A DNA stretch of 64,000 nucleotides from Pseudochrobactrum kiredjianiae (GCF_030362795.1 NZ_JAUCBM010000011.1:1-64000); one strand, 5' to 3'; positions 25,452 through 34,048 are shown, numbered from the stretch's first letter. Translations and numbers: made by a program. Notes: generated from the sequence alone by a model not told the origin.

Positions 25452-26443
25452 CACAAACTCTTCCCGTTCTTGATATTGCCAATCTTTCCGTTCGGTTTGC
25501 TGTCTCCCGCAACTGGCTTGGCCGTCCAACCTCATTTGTACATGCTGTTAATGGTGTTGATTTACAGGTACGAGCCGGAAAAAGCGTAGGGATTGTGGGG
25601 GAATCCGGCTGCGGAAAAAGCACGCTCGCGCAAGCTATCATCGGACTTGTCGATTATAACAATGGTAGTGTTGCGATTGACGGACAGGATTTTCACAGTG
25701 CCCAAGGAAAAGCGAAACGCGATATCCGGCAAAAAATGCAAATTGTATTTCAGGACCCGCAATCCTCCCTCGACAGGCGTTTGCCTGTTTGGCGGCTGAT
25801 CAGTGAGCCGCTGCATATCCGCGGCGGCTACAGCAAGGCCCAATTGCGGGCGAAAGCTGCAGAACTGGCAACAGCTGTAGGCTTGCGACCGGAGCATCTT
25901 GATCGTCTGCCGCATGAGTTCTCAGGCGGGCAGCGCCAGCGCATTGCCATTGCCCGTGCGATCAGCACCGACCCCGATTTGCTGGTTTTGGATGAGCCGA
26001 CTTCAGCACTCGATGTGTCTGTACAAGCACAGATCATCAATTTGCTGCTGAAATTGCAGCGCGATCTCGGCCTGTCTTATTTGCTGATATCCCATGATGT
26101 AGCACTTGTGCGCCACTTCTGTGATGATGTTGCTGTAATGTATCTGGGACAAATCGTTGAGGCAGGCCCCGCAAGCGATGTATTGAACTCTCCGAAACAC
26201 CCTTACACTCAAACGCTGCTCGCTGCAGCGCCAAGTTTGGAAAATCCATTACCGGAGCTCTCTGAGGTTAAGATTGGCGAACTGCCTAACAACCGTATCC
26301 TGCCTGCCGGTTGTTATTATCGTGAACGTTGCGGCAAAGCCGTTTCGGCTTGTGCAATACCACAAACTTTACATGAGATATCCCCTCGCAAAACCGATAA
26401 TAATCTGTCCACTCAAGTGCGTTGCCATCTGGCATCCGTTTGA
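25448..26443 (+). CDS. Peptide ABC importer B, ATPase subunit 2 (DppF type)
   Basis: 331-residue partner ATPase: [12 protein letters not shown] (Walker A), IVFQDPQSSLDRRLPV (Q-loop), [15 protein letters not shown] (signature), LLVLDEPTSALDVS (Walker B), LISHDVALV (switch). The C-terminal cysteine segment reads GCYYRERCGKAVSAC. Translationally coupled to the previous ATPase by ATGA overlap. Last gene of operon B; a structured hairpin region follows at 26499-26546. Confidence 0.91.
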   Translation: MTQTLPVLDIANLSVRFAVSRNWLGRPTSFVHAVNGVDLQVRAGKSVGIVGESGCGKSTLAQAIIGLVDYNNGSVAIDGQDFHSAQGKAKRDIRQKMQIVFQDPQSSLDRRLPVWRLISEPLHIRGGYSKAQLRAKAAELATAVGLRPEHLDRLPHEFSGGQRQRIAIARAISTDPDLLVLDEPTSALDVSVQAQIINLLLKLQRDLGLSYLLISHDVALVRHFCDDVAVMYLGQIVEAGPASDVLNSPKHPYTQTLLAAAPSLENPLPELSEVKIGELPNNRILPAGCYYRERCGKAVSACAIPQTLHEISPRKTDNNLSTQVRCHLASV

Positions 26444-26498
26444 TTGCCCATGGTCTGGAATGCACGTTATTAATTCAGTTCCCGACAGACTGAGAATT

Positions 26499-26546
26499 GG
26501 CCTTTCAGCCGCTCGCCTCCACAGAAGGCGCTAAATGCTGAAGGCC
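26499..26546 (+). terminator. Stem-loop downstream of operon B
   Basis: GGCCTTTCAGC (26499-26509) pairs with GCTGAAGGCC (26537-26546) with one bulged T, and CGCCT/AGGCG pair inside. It lies 56 bp after the last gene of importer B. No T-run follows, so it may act as a weak terminator or an mRNA 3' end. Confidence 0.5.
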
Positions 26547-27297
26547 ACAGGCTCTGCATATGAAAAAGGGGCATAGAATAAAAAGCAGGTTCAATATAAT
26601 TAAAAATACAAAAATACATCAAAAAATAAAATGATGAAGTACTGTATTTTTATTCAAAATAAAAAAATTAAAATTATAATTTTAATCAACGTACATCAAA
26701 ATAATTATAGTTACTTCACTCTTCAAATTCCGCAATAGTGTTATCAATTGCTGTGATGTTTAATTCGAGTTCAGCAATCTGGCGTAATAAATTTTTATTT
26801 GGAAGCGTTTCGAAATTGGCAGCCTCTATAAGAAGCGTTTTTTGTTCAGCACGGATTATATTAGAGAGATTAATCAGTCGTACTCTGAGTTTTTTCTGAT
26901 CTTCTTTATTCAAGATTTATGCCCTTTCCATATTTAATTTATAAATAAGATTTAAATTTTTTAACGTCAAACAAAAAGCTTGACCGCTTCAGCGCGTTCT
27001 CTTCACCTTATAGATTATGACAAGAGAATGAAAGGGTTAGCTACATCAAAAATATAGAGAAAAAGACACTAAAAATCCAACTGTTTCTGATACAAAACTG
27101 AATTACAATACTTCAAATTTCGTAAAATGTATTTGCATACCACTCAAAGATGAATCTGCCTCAACAAAAAATCATTCGCTCAGACAGCAGCCTTAGACTG
27201 ACAGATCTTCAATTTGTAAGTAAAAATAAATATTTAATAAGAAATTCTGATTGATTAAATCACCTTACTCTTAAGGAAATCAACAATATAAAAATAA
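26547..27297. other. AT-rich intergenic region with one small ORF
   Basis: Strongly AT-rich, especially 26575-26710 and 27050-27290. Apart from the 65-codon ORF at 26716-26913 no gene is supported. It separates two peptide-transport operons that are transcribed toward each other. No tRNA-like fold or attachment-site repeat was seen. Confidence 0.5.
26716..26913 (-). CDS. Small coiled-coil protein of unknown function
   Basis: 65 residues starting with TTG (AAAGGG nine bases upstream). The sequence is highly charged and helical, with heptad-like hydrophobics (LRVRLINLSNIIRAEQKTLL, then LLRQIAELELNITAIDNTIA), suggesting a short coiled coil that could dimerise. It has no signal peptide or membrane helix and no recognised family. 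Gene reality is supported by protein-like composition in an otherwise AT-rich stretch, not by homology. It could be a regulatory or toxin-antitoxin-like small protein, but no partner gene is adjacent. Confidence 0.5.
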   Translation of the reverse strand: MNKEDQKKLRVRLINLSNIIRAEQKTLLIEAANFETLPNKNLLRQIAELELNITAIDNTIAEFEE

Positions 27298-27320
27298 ATG
27301 GCCCGGAAGACCCGGGCCAT
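27298..27320 (-). terminator. Rho-independent terminator of the importer C binding-protein gene
   Basis: ATGGCCCGG (27298-27306) and CCGGGCCAT (27312-27320) form a perfect 9-bp GC-rich stem with a 5-nt loop, 8 bp past the stop codon. The minus-strand continuation TTTATTTTTATATTG is T-rich. Confidence 0.88.
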
Positions 27321-27328
27321 TCGCAGTT

Positions 27329-28906
27329 TTATTGAACCGGCTTGATATTCATCGCCAATGTATCTTCATCAGCACGCGGCGTCAGTTCTACCTTGTCCTT
27401 CTTCACAGCCCATGCGCTGAGCTGGATGGCAAGCGGCAGATCAGGACGGTCTTTTGCAACAAGATCATTTGCTTTTTCAAGCAATGTGCGACGCTCATCT
27501 GCATCCATGGCGGCGGCGGCATCTTCAATCAGCTTGTCCATTTCCGGATTAGCATAGCCACGTACGTTAAATGCACCCAGCGATTTAGCCGGTTCATTGG
27601 AATGCATCAAAGATGAAAGCATATAATTTGCTTCACCGGTCAGCGTACCCCAGCTCGCCATATAGAGCGAATATTCACCACGTGTTTTCGCAGGGTTGAA
27701 CACAGCAGCAGGAACACCATTTACATCTGCGGTAATCCCGATTGCTGCCAGCATCTGCGCCAGTGTCGGCCCCAGCTCATTTGGCATACGGTCGTTCGAA
27801 TAGCTCAATGTGATTTTGAAACCATCTGGATAGCCAGCCTCAGTAAGCAGCTCTTTAGCGCGATTAATATTGAACTCAGGTGCTTTCAGGTTCTTGTCAT
27901 AGCCAAAAATATTGGAGGTCACCAATTGGGTTGGCACAGCGGCCATGCCTTCAAGCGCAAATTCAACAATGGTTTCACGATCAATTGCCAAATCGAATGC
28001 TTCTCGCACGCGCGGATCAAGCAGCGGATTTTTGTCCAGCTTACTGCCATCTTTAGCAAAAACCATCGGGCTTTTTTTGCGGAAATCGAACTCCAGATAG
28101 CTGATATAGATGCTCTCATTTTTAACGACAGTCAGAGAGGAATCCTGCTCCAACACAGGCACATCCGAGGCCGGAACCTTGGAAATCACGTCGACCTGTC
28201 CGGCTTTCAACTGTGCAACACGCGCGGCATCATTTGGAATTTCCTTACGGATAACGCGATCCCAAGGCTGTGCGCCACCCCAATAATCGTCGAAACGCTC
28301 TAACACGAGATCCTGTGTCGGTGCCCATGATACGAATTTATAAGGACCGGTACCAATAGTTGCCTTACCGCTATTAAAACCTTCAGCCGCGGTTTCCTGT
28401 GTTGAATAATTAGCCGCCGCTTTATGCGATGTAATGAACAGACGAATAAAATCATTCGGCAATGTCGGCGCTGCGGAGTTTGTCGTTACGCGCACTGTCA
28501 GCGGATCGACAACTTCTACCGATTTCACACGGCGCACAAAAATCGTTGCCGGATTTGGCCCTGTTACATGCGGAATACGCTCGATAGAGAATTTTACATC
28601 TTCGGCAGTAAAATCAGAACCATCATGGAATTTTACGCCTTCGCGCAGTTTGAATTCCCATGTCGTATCATTGAGCGCCTGCCAGCTCACGGCCAGAGAT
28701 GGCTCAAGTTCAAGATTATTGCCGGAACGGATTAGCGTATCGAAAATGTGTTTTGTTGCTTCAGCATTCGCAGCTGTTGCTGTGAAATGCGGGTCCATTG
28801 AGGCAGGGCCGGCTTTAATTGCCATAACCAGATCAGCAGCGAAAAGCTGTCCGGCGCTGAAAAGCAAAGTCGTGCCAAGCATGAGTGCGCGCAGCGTATG
28901 TTTCAT
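27329..28906 (-). CDS. Peptide ABC importer C, periplasmic binding protein (family 5)
   Basis: 525-residue solute-binding protein with a signal peptide of about 23 residues (LFSAGQLFA, then ADLVMA). Landmarks are LAVSWQALNDTTWEFKLREG, KFHDGSDFTAEDVKFSIERI, the TIGTGPYKF turn and LLDPRVREAFDLAIDRETIV. Unusually for this operon type it is encoded apart from its permeases: it is downstream of the MarR gene on the minus strand, while permeases and ATPase are divergent on the plus strand. Pairing with importer C is inferred from the shared control region and the absence of another binding protein. Confidence 0.88.
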   Translation of the reverse strand: MKHTLRALMLGTTLLFSAGQLFAADLVMAIKAGPASMDPHFTATAANAEATKHIFDTLIRSGNNLELEPSLAVSWQALNDTTWEFKLREGVKFHDGSDFTAEDVKFSIERIPHVTGPNPATIFVRRVKSVEVVDPLTVRVTTNSAAPTLPNDFIRLFITSHKAAANYSTQETAAEGFNSGKATIGTGPYKFVSWAPTQDLVLERFDDYWGGAQPWDRVIRKEIPNDAARVAQLKAGQVDVISKVPASDVPVLEQDSSLTVVKNESIYISYLEFDFRKKSPMVFAKDGSKLDKNPLLDPRVREAFDLAIDRETIVEFALEGMAAVPTQLVTSNIFGYDKNLKAPEFNINRAKELLTEAGYPDGFKITLSYSNDRMPNELGPTLAQMLAAIGITADVNGVPAAVFNPAKTRGEYSLYMASWGTLTGEANYMLSSLMHSNEPAKSLGAFNVRGYANPEMDKLIEDAAAAMDADERRTLLEKANDLVAKDRPDLPLAIQLSAWAVKKDKVELTPRADEDTLAMNIKPVQ

Positions 28907-28944
28907 TTTATAATTCCAGTTCCCTTTATTGATATTATTCAGAA

Positions 28945-29514
28945 TTATTCGTCACACTCAGGCATGTCAGAGGTGATCGTTTCCGGCCATTCGCGTGATG
29001 CAATGACAAGCTTGGTCAGAATTTCCGAGAGCATCATGCGCTCCGCAGGGCTGAGCGTTTCCAGCATAAGCCGCTCACGCTCAATCATCGGCGTCATTTT
29101 GGTTTCAACGATTGCATGCCCCGCATCCGTCAGACACAGCACAACGCGACGCAGGTCATCACTGTCGCCTTCCCGCTGAACAAGCTTAAGTCGAGTCAGT
29201 TTTTTGGTTGCACGGCTTAGTGTATTTTTCGGAAAGCCTGAACCGGCAACCACCTCAGACAAGGTTGTGCGGTCACGCAGAAACAGCGAATACAGCACAA
29301 CAAATTCCGGTCGCAGCAGATCATGATCCGCACCAATCAATCCGTAGATCGGATTATTATAATGCAGCGCCAGATAGTTGATCCGAAAGGATAACCAGCA
29401 CGGATTTTCCCATAATTTTGTATGCAGAATATCGCTTTCGCTTAGACGGCTGTCCGCAGCCTCACTGCGCCCCGCACGCCCCTCCAACAGAGCGATTGCT
29501 ACACGATCCTCCAT
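28945..29514 (-). CDS. MarR-family transcriptional regulator
   Basis: 189-residue winged-helix regulator. The recognition region is TTLSEVVAGSGFPKNTLSRA followed by the wing VQREGDSDDLRRVVLCLTD, with C-terminal dimerisation helices. An N-terminal extension of about 40 residues precedes the MarR core. It is upstream of and probably cotranscribed with the importer C binding-protein gene (38-bp gap), and divergent from the creatininase-permease operon. Two similar palindromes in the divergent region are likely its operators. The effector is unknown but could be the imported peptide or its product. Confidence 0.88.
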   Translation of the reverse strand: MEDRVAIALLEGRAGRSEAADSRLSESDILHTKLWENPCWLSFRINYLALHYNNPIYGLIGADHDLLRPEFVVLYSLFLRDRTTLSEVVAGSGFPKNTLSRATKKLTRLKLVQREGDSDDLRRVVLCLTDAGHAIVETKMTPMIERERLMLETLSPAERMMLSEILTKLVIASREWPETITSDMPECDE

Positions 29515-29544
29515 CGCCCCTCCAAGTGCACTTTCAGCAATTAA

Positions 29545-29558
29545 GTTCCATTTAGAAC
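29545..29558. promoter_or_regulatory. MarR operator candidate 1
   Basis: GTTCCATTTAGAAC is an imperfect palindrome (arms GTTC/GAAC with inner mismatches) 31 bp upstream of the MarR start. It closely resembles the perfect palindrome at 29598-29611; the two centres are 53 bp apart, about five helical turns. Confidence 0.6.
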
Positions 29559-29597
29559 AAAATATCGCTTGTTTCTAGGATGTCAAACGTAATTATT

Positions 29598-29611
29598 GTT
29601 CCAATTGGAAC
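29598..29611. promoter_or_regulatory. MarR operator candidate 2
   Basis: GTTCCAATTGGAAC is a perfect 14-bp palindrome in the 182-bp gap between the MarR gene and the divergent creatininase gene. Size and symmetry suit a MarR dimer. Together with the site at 29545 it could control both divergent transcripts. Confidence 0.65.
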
Positions 29612-29696
29612 TTGTATACGAATTAATTTCATGAATAATAGTTTTAGAAACCCATGAGCAAAGACTCGGGATCATCAGATAATGAGAGGACTCCCA

Positions 29697-30404
29697 ATGC
29701 ATATTAACGCTATGAACTGGCGACAGGTTGAAGAACGTGTCAAACAGGACGACCGCTGCATTCTGCCGATCGGAAGCGTTGAACAACATGCCCGTATCAG
29801 CCTTGGTACAGATATGATTCTGGCGGAGAAGGTATCAATGGATGCGGCAGAGCCTCTCGGCGTGCCGGTCTTTCCTGTATTACCTTATGGACTGGCGTCG
29901 AGCTTTGCGGATTTTCCGGGCACTGTATCACTAAGCCTGCGCACCTATATCGGCGTTATTGAAGATATTCTCGACAGCATTTACCATTCGGGCTTCCGCC
30001 GTATTCTGATCGTCAACGGCCATGGCGGCAATGCGCCTGCCGGTACTGTTGTGTCTGAGTGGCTGAACCGCAACCGCGATGCCAGTGTCAAAATGCACGA
30101 CTGGTGGCGCGCACCACAAACCATGGGCAAAGTACTGGAAATCGACAGCTGCGCTTCCCATGCCTCATGGATGGAAAATTTCCCCTGGACACGTCTTGCT
30201 GGTGTTCAGCAACCGGAACATGCGGTAGAGCGCATTGATTTCGGCGCTATGGCACGCGTTGACGCCGGTCGCAAACGTGCGCTGCTGGAAAGCTGCGAAG
30301 GCAATTATCACGGTCTTTTTGAACGCCCTGATGCCGATATGCATACGATCTGGGATGTGGCTGTGCGCGAGACCCGCTTTGAACTCGAAAACGGCTGGCA
30401 CTGA
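29697..30404 (+). CDS. Creatininase-family amidohydrolase
   Basis: 235-residue metal-dependent hydrolase. Family motifs are LPIGSVEQHARISLGTDMIL (metal-binding E, H and D) and the very conserved VNGHGGN, plus the ASHASWMEN segment where the later glutamate ligand lies. The usual GPHLPL after EQH is replaced by ARISLG, so the substrate pocket may differ from creatininase. Other family members are MftE (a mycofactocin peptidase) and formamide or cyclic-amide hydrolases. ATG at 29697 is preferred because AGGA lies six bases upstream; an ATG five codons earlier has no such site. First gene of the importer C operon, so it probably hydrolyses the imported compound in the cytoplasm. Confidence 0.85.
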   Translation: MHINAMNWRQVEERVKQDDRCILPIGSVEQHARISLGTDMILAEKVSMDAAEPLGVPVFPVLPYGLASSFADFPGTVSLSLRTYIGVIEDILDSIYHSGFRRILIVNGHGGNAPAGTVVSEWLNRNRDASVKMHDWWRAPQTMGKVLEIDSCASHASWMENFPWTRLAGVQQPEHAVERIDFGAMARVDAGRKRALLESCEGNYHGLFERPDADMHTIWDVAVRETRFELENGWH

Positions 30405-30417
30405 TAATCACAAATTT

Positions 30418-30441
30418 CCGGACAGGAGAAATCCCGTCCGG
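30418..30441 (+). promoter_or_regulatory. Small hairpin after the creatininase gene
   Basis: CCGGACAGG and CCCGTCCGG (30418-30426 and 30433-30441) pair with one mismatch and a 6-nt loop, 14 bp past the stop codon. Likely an mRNA 3'-end structure. Confidence 0.45.
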
Positions 30442-30455
30442 CATTAGAAATAGTT

Positions 30456-30494
30456 AAGCGGATACGGCGGGAGGAAACTGTCCGTTATCCGCTT
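30456..30494 (+). promoter_or_regulatory. Hairpin upstream of importer C permeases, attenuator-like
   Basis: AAGCGGATA (30456-30464) and TATCCGCTT (30486-30494) form a perfect 9-bp stem extended by CGG/CCG with one bulge. TT follows directly (30495-30496), then G residues of the next ribosome site. It sits 18 bp before the permease start and could reduce read-through from the creatininase gene. Confidence 0.55.
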
Positions 30495-30511
30495 TTGGGG
30501 GAGCATAGCTG

Positions 30512-31486
30512 ATGATTGCATTTATTGTCAGACGCTTATGGCAGGCAGCATTGGTCATGCTTGTTATGTCGCTACTGGTGTTTATGGGGGTTTTTGTGAT
30601 CGGCAATCCTGTCGATGTGCTGATCTCACCCGATGCGACACAAGAAATCCGTGACAGAGTTATTGCCCAATACGGCCTCGACCTGCCGGTATGGCAGCAA
30701 TATCTGCAATTCATGACCAATCTGCTGCATGGCGATCTGGGACGTTCATTCGTCTATAATATGCCGGTATCAGAGCTGATTGCATCCCGTCTGCCTGCGA
30801 CTGCCGAACTGGCGCTGACTGCAGTATTCATGGCAAGTCTTATCGGTATTCCGTTAGGGATTTATGCCGGTTACAAATCAGATAGCTGGGCATCCAAAAT
30901 TATTATGGCGCTGTCTATTCTCGGCTTTTCCGTACCGACATTCTGGATCGGGCTGATGCTGATTATGGTTTTTGCCGTGCAACTCGGCATTATGCCGGCG
31001 GGTGGCCGGGGCGCAACCGTTTCGATTTTCGGCGTTCCTTTAAGCTTCCTCACGCTGGATGGCCTGCATCATCTGGCATTACCGGCCATCAATCTGTCTC
31101 TGTTTAAACTCTCGTTGATGATACGGCTTGCAGCGTCAGGCACGCGTGAAATTATGCTGACCGACACGATTAAATTTGCCCGTGCTGCCGGTATTAACGA
31201 GCGCACAATCCTGCGCCGTCATGTGCTGCGGTTGATTTCCATTCCGCTTGTCACCGTGTTTGGGCTTGAGCTTGGTTCTACAGTCGCTTTCGCCGTTGTT
31301 ACCGAGACTATTTATTCGTGGCCGGGGCTCGGAAAGCTGATTATTGACAGTATTACATCCCTCGACCGACCGGTGATGGTGGCCTATCTCATGCTGGTTT
31401 CCCTGCTGTTCATCACGATTAATCTGATTGTGGATCTGTCCTACGCCGTGCTTGATCCGCGCATGCGTCAGGGAGGTGGCAAATAA
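30512..31486 (+). CDS. Peptide ABC importer C, permease subunit 1 (DppB type)
   Basis: 324-residue membrane permease. MIAFIVRRLWQAALVMLVMS is the first helix; GNPVDVLISPDAT replaces the usual PGDPV motif; the EAA-loop region is IKFARAAGINERTILRRHVL, and the protein ends LSYAVLDPRMRQGGGK. GGGGGAG precedes the ATG. The stop TAATG overlaps the next start by one base. Confidence 0.9.
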   Translation: MIAFIVRRLWQAALVMLVMSLLVFMGVFVIGNPVDVLISPDATQEIRDRVIAQYGLDLPVWQQYLQFMTNLLHGDLGRSFVYNMPVSELIASRLPATAELALTAVFMASLIGIPLGIYAGYKSDSWASKIIMALSILGFSVPTFWIGLMLIMVFAVQLGIMPAGGRGATVSIFGVPLSFLTLDGLHHLALPAINLSLFKLSLMIRLAASGTREIMLTDTIKFARAAGINERTILRRHVLRLISIPLVTVFGLELGSTVAFAVVTETIYSWPGLGKLIIDSITSLDRPVMVAYLMLVSLLFITINLIVDLSYAVLDPRMRQGGGK

Positions 31487-32367
31487 TGGCACTACTCAAC
31501 AACAGATCTCTACAATTCTGGTCAGAGTTTAAGCGCCATCCGGTGCCTGTCATCGCTGCACTGGTTGTTCTTACAATCATCCTGCTGGCAGTTTTCGCTC
31601 CGCTGATTGCCCCGCAAGATCCCTATGACCTTTCAAGCCTTGTGTTACGTGACGGACGACGCGCACCCGGCTATGTTGGGCAAGGCGGTTACACTCATCT
31701 TCTGGGAACTGATGGTCAGGGCCGCGACCTCTTCTCTGCCATCCTCTACGGCTTGCGTATTTCTCTGGAAATGGGTCTGCTGGCCGGTGCAATCGCTTTT
31801 ACCATCGGTGCACTTGTTGGCTCTACAGCGGCTTATGTTGGCGGACGGCTGGAAGCCTTTGTGATGCGTGTCATCGATCTGCAATTATCCTTTCCGGCCA
31901 TTCTGCTGGCCTTTGTGGTCGCAGCTTTACTCGGTCAGGGCAAAAGCCAGCTGATTATCGCTCTGGTTTTTTCTCAATATGCGTATTTTGTCCGCACAGC
32001 ACATGGCGCGGCGGCAGCAGAGCGCAATAAGGACTATGTAGAAGCTGCATTGTCTGTTCCTATGAGCGGCTGGTTCATTGTTACCCGCCATATTTTGCCT
32101 AATGCTCTGCCACCGCTTATCGTCGTTGCAACCGTGCAAGTTGCCTCTGCGATCTCCCTTGAGGCAACATTGTCTTTTCTCGGTGTTGGTCTGCCGCCGA
32201 CAGAACCATCGCTTGGCATGCTCATTTCAAACGGCTTCCAATATTTGCTGTCAGGCCGCTACTGGATTTCGATCTATCCGGGCATTGCGCTGATCATACT
32301 CATTATGGCGATTAATCTTGTTGGCGATCAAATCCGCGACCAGCTCAATCCGAGGCTGAACAAATGA
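31486..32367 (+). CDS. Peptide ABC importer C, permease subunit 2 (DppC type)
   Basis: 293-residue membrane permease with APLIAPQDPYDLSSL, LLGTDGQGRDLFSAILYGLR, an EAA loop DYVEAALSVPMSGWFIVTRH and GDQIRDQLNPRLNK at the end. Compared with importers A and B it has an insert of about ten residues (RRAPGYVGQGGYTH) before the LGTD motif, seen in a subset of the family. GGAGG lies upstream of the start. Overlaps the fused ATPase gene by four bases. Confidence 0.9.
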   Translation: MALLNNRSLQFWSEFKRHPVPVIAALVVLTIILLAVFAPLIAPQDPYDLSSLVLRDGRRAPGYVGQGGYTHLLGTDGQGRDLFSAILYGLRISLEMGLLAGAIAFTIGALVGSTAAYVGGRLEAFVMRVIDLQLSFPAILLAFVVAALLGQGKSQLIIALVFSQYAYFVRTAHGAAAAERNKDYVEAALSVPMSGWFIVTRHILPNALPPLIVVATVQVASAISLEATLSFLGVGLPPTEPSLGMLISNGFQYLLSGRYWISIYPGIALIILIMAINLVGDQIRDQLNPRLNK

Positions 32368-34043
32368 CAGCGCATCTTCTTGAAGTTAACGATCTGCACA
32401 CGTATTTTGAAACCCGCACAGGCACAGTAAAATCTGTAGACGGCGTATCCTTTCATCTCGATCGCGGTGAAATTCTCGGCTTGGTCGGAGAGTCCGGCTC
32501 GGGAAAATCCATCACCGGATTTTCACTGATCGGGCTGATCGATAAGCCGGGGAGGATCACGCAAGGCTCGATCAAGCTGGAAGGGCGTGAGCTTGTCGGT
32601 CTGAATGAAACAGAGCTTCGCAAATTGCGCGGACGTGAAATCTCGATGGTCTTTCAGGACCCGATGATGACGCTTAATCCGGTGCTGACAGTTCTCGATC
32701 AAATGACGATGGCATTACGCGCCCATGCAACATTGTCGGACAGCGATGCACGGACACGCTGTGTGGAAGCTTTGCGTCAGGTACGTATTGTTGACCCCGA
32801 GCACAAAGTTGATTTTTATCCGCATCAGTTTTCCGGTGGTATGCGTCAGCGTGTGGCGATTGCCATTGCACTGCTGCACAAGCCGAAAGTTGTTATTGCT
32901 GATGAGCCGACAACTGCACTCGACGTATCAGTACAGGCGGAAATCCTGACCGAAGTGAAGGCACTTGTTGCCGAACTTGGCATTTCGATGATCTGGATCA
33001 GCCATGATCTGGCGACTGTTGCCTCGATTTCAAAACGCATTGCGGTGATGAAATCCGGTAAAATCGTGGAAACCGGTCTGGCTTCAGAAGTGCTGAAAGC
33101 GCCCAGCCATCCTTATACGCAAGGTCTGCTGGATGCCCTGCCCTCACGATCCAAGCCGGGGCAGATGCTCGGAACATCCGCGCAGGAAGAGGCTGTGCAG
33201 ATCACGACCACAGCGTCTGCGAGCAAAGCTGTCCCCGATTTTGTGACAGTAAACAATGCCGTCAAACGGTTTGAGTGGAAAAGCGATGTCTGGAGCAGGT
33301 TCGGCCAGAAAATCGGCCTTCTTAAACCGAGAAAACCGGTTATTGCTGTGAACCATGTGAACCTGACGATCGCCAGAGGTGAAGCTCTTGGACTGGTCGG
33401 GGAATCCGGCTCTGGTAAATCGACCCTCGGGCGTATGGTCTGCGGCATATATCAGCCAACAGAAGGGAAAATCCGTTTATCCGGCCAACCTGTGATGTCT
33501 GACAGCGTACATGGGAGTAAACTGACGACCAAAATCCAAATGATTTTTCAGGATCCATTCGCGTCACTTGACCCGCGCCGCACGATTGGTCAGTCGATTG
33601 CCGAGGGGCCGATTGCCCATGGGCTGACCAGCAAAAGCGAAGCCCGTGCCTATGTGGCACAATGGTTGAAAGCCGTAAGCCTTGATCCGGCCTTTGCAGA
33701 CCGTTATCCGCATCAGTTTTCTGGTGGTCAGCGCCAGCGTATTGCCATTGCCCGCGCTTTGGCAATGCAGCCGGAGGTGATTGTCTGCGATGAACCGGTG
33801 GCGTCGCTTGATGTGTCCATTCAGGCGCAAATTCTCAATCTGCTTCTGCGACTGCGTAAAGAACTAAACCTGACATTGCTGTTCATCAGCCATGATCTGT
33901 CCGTGGTTCGCCATCTCTGTGACCGTATCATTGTGATGCATCACGGCAAGATTGTTGAAGAAGGACTGGCCGAAACGATCTTTGAAGCCCCGCAGCAGCC
34001 CTATACAAAAATGCTGTTGAACGCCATTCCAAAGCTTGCATGA
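32364..34043 (+). CDS. Peptide ABC importer C, fused double ATPase (DppD-DppF type)
   Basis: 559-residue protein carrying two complete ATPase domains, as in GsiA and YejF. Domain 1: GESGSGKS at about residue 40, MVFQDPMMTLNPVLTV, FSGGMRQRVAIAIAL, VVIADEPTTALD. Domain 2: [12 protein letters not shown] at about 350, [45 protein letters not shown]. The oligopeptide C-terminal cysteine extension is missing after both halves, replaced by an Ala/Thr-rich linker (about 265-295). The operon therefore needs no separate DppF gene. A palindromic repeat follows the stop codon. Confidence 0.92.
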   Translation: MTAHLLEVNDLHTYFETRTGTVKSVDGVSFHLDRGEILGLVGESGSGKSITGFSLIGLIDKPGRITQGSIKLEGRELVGLNETELRKLRGREISMVFQDPMMTLNPVLTVLDQMTMALRAHATLSDSDARTRCVEALRQVRIVDPEHKVDFYPHQFSGGMRQRVAIAIALLHKPKVVIADEPTTALDVSVQAEILTEVKALVAELGISMIWISHDLATVASISKRIAVMKSGKIVETGLASEVLKAPSHPYTQGLLDALPSRSKPGQMLGTSAQEEAVQITTTASASKAVPDFVTVNNAVKRFEWKSDVWSRFGQKIGLLKPRKPVIAVNHVNLTIARGEALGLVGESGSGKSTLGRMVCGIYQPTEGKIRLSGQPVMSDSVHGSKLTTKIQMIFQDPFASLDPRRTIGQSIAEGPIAHGLTSKSEARAYVAQWLKAVSLDPAFADRYPHQFSGGQRQRIAIARALAMQPEVIVCDEPVASLDVSIQAQILNLLLRLRKELNLTLLFISHDLSVVRHLCDRIIVMHHGKIVEEGLAETIFEAPQQPYTKMLLNAIPKLA

Positions 34044-34048
34044 GAGGT

